Below, one piece after another: positions 61,301-64,000 of a DNA stretch of 64,000 nt. Position 1 is the stretch's first letter; each line of letters opens with the position of its first letter. The notes under the pieces are model-generated. The model was not told where the DNA came from, ran no database searches, and worked only from the letters and a program-made list of their open reading frames with translations. This stretch comes from Steromphala cineraria (lineage: Eukaryota; Mollusca; Gastropoda; Trochida; Trochidae), in the NCBI GenBank assembly GCA_916613615.1, contig OU744731.1, forward strand, positions 57,418,289 through 57,482,288, in the 5' to 3' direction. Both the position numbers and the translations under genes were made by a program.

Positions 61301-62617
61301 GCAGTAAGCGAGCAACGCGGGATGTTCTCCTAAACAGAACGAATGGAAAGCCAGGATAACAGCTTTCCCCTCAGCTTATACCGACGACACAGCTGCACTG
61401 TTTGTGGACTCCTACTAATGGAATGGTGATTTGGATAACATCAATCAATTATCGATAGCTACAAATGAACCCAACGTTATGTCAACATATTGTTGTTTTT
61501 TAACGGTTGTGATTTAATATGATTGGAAAACGTTTAAATGCGTCATATAAGAAATTCATTGATGACAGTTAAAAGTTCAGTGTATAAGATAAACTTTTTA
61601 ATGACATAATTGTGCCCTGTGATTGGAGGGGTAAATTTTAAATAAAACACTCATTTCCGAAAGTAATTATTTGCATCGAACAGAAGTATTATTGTATCTA
61701 TTATATTAATCTTTCTTCAGTGAGACATTAGTCCCATGTGCCTGTAACTATCAATACCAGGTGTACAATAACAGGATTTGTGTTTGATGTTCACAATTCA
61801 AGACACCTCAACGTCCTTCGAGTACTCTTCTCACATATATCACTGGTAATGACATATGAAACCCCTTCAACAAAGACGATATCAGAAAAAGGAAATTCAA
61901 TTTCTCTTTGATGTCCTAAATAGCCAATTAACGTCTATGTATTTTATCTTTAGAAAATGATAACATGAATTAATAATTAACCGAATTATCTATCAAGTTG
62001 AAAACATGTCAAATAAATAAACTCATTTGGATAAGCAATTGTTCACGGTCACCTACAATCAGGAGAAATAAATCGATTCGATTGTTCATAAAAAATAATC
62101 ATTGTTGATATAGATACAAAAATATATTTCTAACAATATAAGTTTCAATTTACCAAGCTATTGACACAGAGGGGGAATGGGGGCACATCAAATGATTGTT
62201 CTTATTTCTAAATTGAATTGTTTACTCAGAGTGGAAACCTATAACAATGAAATTAATAACTGAAATCAAAATGGAAACGAGGATGATAGTCTACCTTCAT
62301 ACTTATTATTTCATTTTCTTAATGCAAAGATGTTACTTTACAATAAAAGTCCATTAGTACGGTTCATGTTGTATAATTTATAATTTCTTAGAGTTCATAG
62401 CATTGCAACGTTAAATATATCCACACTCTCATGCTCTACGTTTAATCATAACATGTTGAGATGTGTAAACTCAATAACAAACGAGAGCTTAGATTGATAG
62501 TTCAAAATGTCAAGCAAACCAATTACAAATTGTCAACCAAGAGTCTACAGCTGAAATTGAAGAACGAAGGTCCTTACATATTGCTGTATCTTCTCAAAAT
62601 AAATTTAACAGTAAGTG
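58311..62617. other. Long AT-rich non-coding stretch
   Basis: In about 4.3 kb only a short (TA)n run (about 59388-59408) stands out. Overlapping frames on both strands at 60268-60585 could not be assigned. Confidence 0.4.
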
Positions 62618-63049
62618 ATGATGAAATGCGACGTAGCTGTAGATACTAACACCGTTATCAAGCAAGTGATGAAATGCGACGTTGCTGTAGATACTAACAC
62701 CGTTATCAAGCATGTGATGAAATGCGACGTAGCTGTAGATACTAACACCGTTATCAAGCAAGTGATGAAATGCGACGTAGCTGTAGATACTAACACCGTT
62801 ATCAAGCAAGTGATGAAATGCGACGTAGCTGTAGATACTAACACCGTTATCAAGCAAGTGATGAAATGCGACGTAGCTGTAGATACTAACACCGTTATCA
62901 AGCAAGTGATGAAATGCGACGTAGCTGTAGATACTAACACCGTTATCAAGCAAGTGATGAAATGCGACGTAGCTGTAGATACTAACACCGTTATCAAGCA
63001 AGTGATGAAATGCGACGTAGCTGTAGATACTAACACCGTTATCAAGCAA
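62618..63049 (-). repeat. 48-bp tandem array (9 copies) derived from a PLE terminus
   Basis: The unit GTGATGAAATGCGACGTAGC, TGTAGATACTAACACCG, TTATCAAGCAA repeats every 48 bp (GTGATG at 62666 and 62714) with very few differences, so it is young or homogenised. Because 48 is divisible by three and the unit lacks stops, frames stay open on both strands; these are not genes. The minus-strand unit (GATAACGGTGTTAGTATCTA...ACGTCGCATTTCATCA) is the same sequence as the single inverted copy at 63050-63093, which joins a PLE tail. Confidence 0.9.
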
Positions 63050-63118
63050 GTGATAACAGTGTTAGTATCTTCACGGAAACGTCGCATTTCATGCAATAAA
63101 GAAGTTGGCTATCCATAA
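63050..63118 (+). mobile_element. Penelope-like element terminus with degenerate hammerhead core
   Basis: GTGATAA (63050-63056, two changes from CTGATGA), a potential GTG/CAC stem, GAAAC (63076-63080), GTCGCATTTCATG, then CAATAAAGAAGTTGGCTATC and CATAAG. The order and the tail match the PLE end at 28857-28930. This unit is the inverted counterpart of the 48-bp array on its left, so the junction can form a strong hairpin of about 40 bp arms. Confidence 0.6.
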
Positions 63119-63691
63119 GAACTTGTTCTTCTTGAAGCAAATATTATCATACAAAACCATTTGTACGTTGTACTCATTAGATCTGACTGACATTGTTATT
63201 TCAAAGATGAAAATAATCTTAAGTTAACTAATTAATCTAATTGATGACACTTTAGAACTCGTGAACCTTATAAGATACTGAAGTGTAATATTTATACAAC
63301 GATAACAAACTAGAAATACCATAACGTAAGTACGACATCACACGAGTGACTAGATAACTATTGTTCATAAAAACACAATTATGGCTTTTTTATCCGACAC
63401 AAAAGCAATATTTGGTAAGTAGTGTTCCAAAGCAATAAGTGCATCCTTTCACATAAGACGACGGAAAAAGAGTACTGTAAAACTAAATCTTACAACATCT
63501 AATTTTTCACAATATTAAATCAGAAACGAATGTTTTTTCACATTTATTGTAGAAGAATGTATACAAACAATAACACTATTATAACTTGGCATTGTTCCTT
63601 ACTCAAACTTTATATTTTACTTTTAAAGGGTCACAGCTAAATAAATGTTATTCGCACATCTACCTAACGCCACACTACGGCATATGTACAT
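63119..63691. other. AT-rich non-coding stretch
   Basis: Nothing recognisable was seen here. Confidence 0.35.
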
Positions 63692-64000
63692 GTGTTGCCA
63701 ACCAAACCTAAATAGGCTTCAATTCTTTACTAAAGGCACGAGGGAGGCTGCGGGGAGCAGAACCCAATACATTAGCTTTCATTCTTAATCACAGAATCGC
63801 CTTAGTAGCATAATAATCCAGTCATCGAGTAAAGCATATTAATTTTGTCACACACAGATGCTTCCTATGAAAACTCTTAATACAATAATTCTAAGCAAGA
63901 ACCCAAAGCCCAAAGGTCACAGACACTAAGGCGATGAAAAGAACAATATAATTTTTTAAAAACATACAACTATTGCATGGCAAATTTGATGTAATGGCAT
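63692..64000. repeat. Dispersed duplicate (partner at 52334-52672), runs off the window
   Basis: TGTTGCCAACCAA, GGGAGGCTGCGGGG, CACACACAGATG, CCCAAAGG and TGCATGGCAAATTTGATG follow the same order as at 52334-52672. The right boundary lies outside the window. Confidence 0.55.

Noticed and set aside
62594..63118. Long open frames of 151-167 codons on both strands with a 16-residue repeat
   Set aside because: They arise because the 48-bp repeat unit is a multiple of three and lacks stops in several frames; the simultaneous openness on opposite strands marks an artefact.

Overview
The window looks like AT-rich, gene-poor nuclear DNA from a marine invertebrate, most likely a mollusc and probably a bivalve. 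That is an inference from repeat content, because no host gene could be named. The evidence is Penelope-like retroelement (PLE) termini with a hammerhead-type core, short-inverted-repeat elements built from 145-170 bp tandem cores ending in an ACGG-type microsatellite (the layout described for bivalve 'pearl' elements), a Tc1/mariner copy, SINE/LINE tails and many small fold-back elements. There is no prokaryotic-style gene organisation, no rRNA, no CRISPR array and no complete recognisable host gene. Almost all short open frames are chance or repeat-derived.

Layout. 1-9.6 kb: a 1.8-kb TTAA-ended inverted-repeat element (1080-2873), a nested fold-back (3638-3863), a 354-bp TTAA MITE (4013-4366), a SINE/LINE tail, a pearl-like element (6504-7065), a 44-bp perfect hairpin (8503-8649) and a second pearl-like element (9236-9631). 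9.6-20 kb: mostly featureless AT-rich DNA with a 122-bp minisatellite, a GAGA/GACA tract and one phase-consistent two-exon candidate on the minus strand (15117-15593). 20-31.3 kb: a truncated LINE with a 14-bp target duplication, a second MITE, an 87-bp satellite with a 695-bp higher-order repeat (25645-27000), a PLE 3' end with a GIY-YIG remnant and hammerhead-like core (28359-28980), and a Tc1 element with both inverted repeats and a transposase broken by one stop (29795-31307). 31.3-51.3 kb: AT-rich DNA with two inverted arrays of heat-shock-element-like TTCTAGAA palindromes (38443-38656 and 51075-51269), two more pearl-like elements (39329-40604 and 45812-47482), back-to-back PLE termini, tRNA-derived fragments and several old dispersed duplications. 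51.3-64 kb: two more MITEs, a 4.1-kb TTAA-ended element with minus-strand exon-like open frames (54178-58310), and a 48-bp tandem array derived from a PLE terminus (62618-63118).

The genes do not form a pathway. The window is best read as intergenic or intronic repeat-rich DNA. The most unusual items are the paired HSE-like arrays, the PLE-terminus array, the higher-order satellite, and the set of TTAA-ended families, two of which share the same terminal bases. No database search or folding calculation was run, so family names rest on motifs and architecture.
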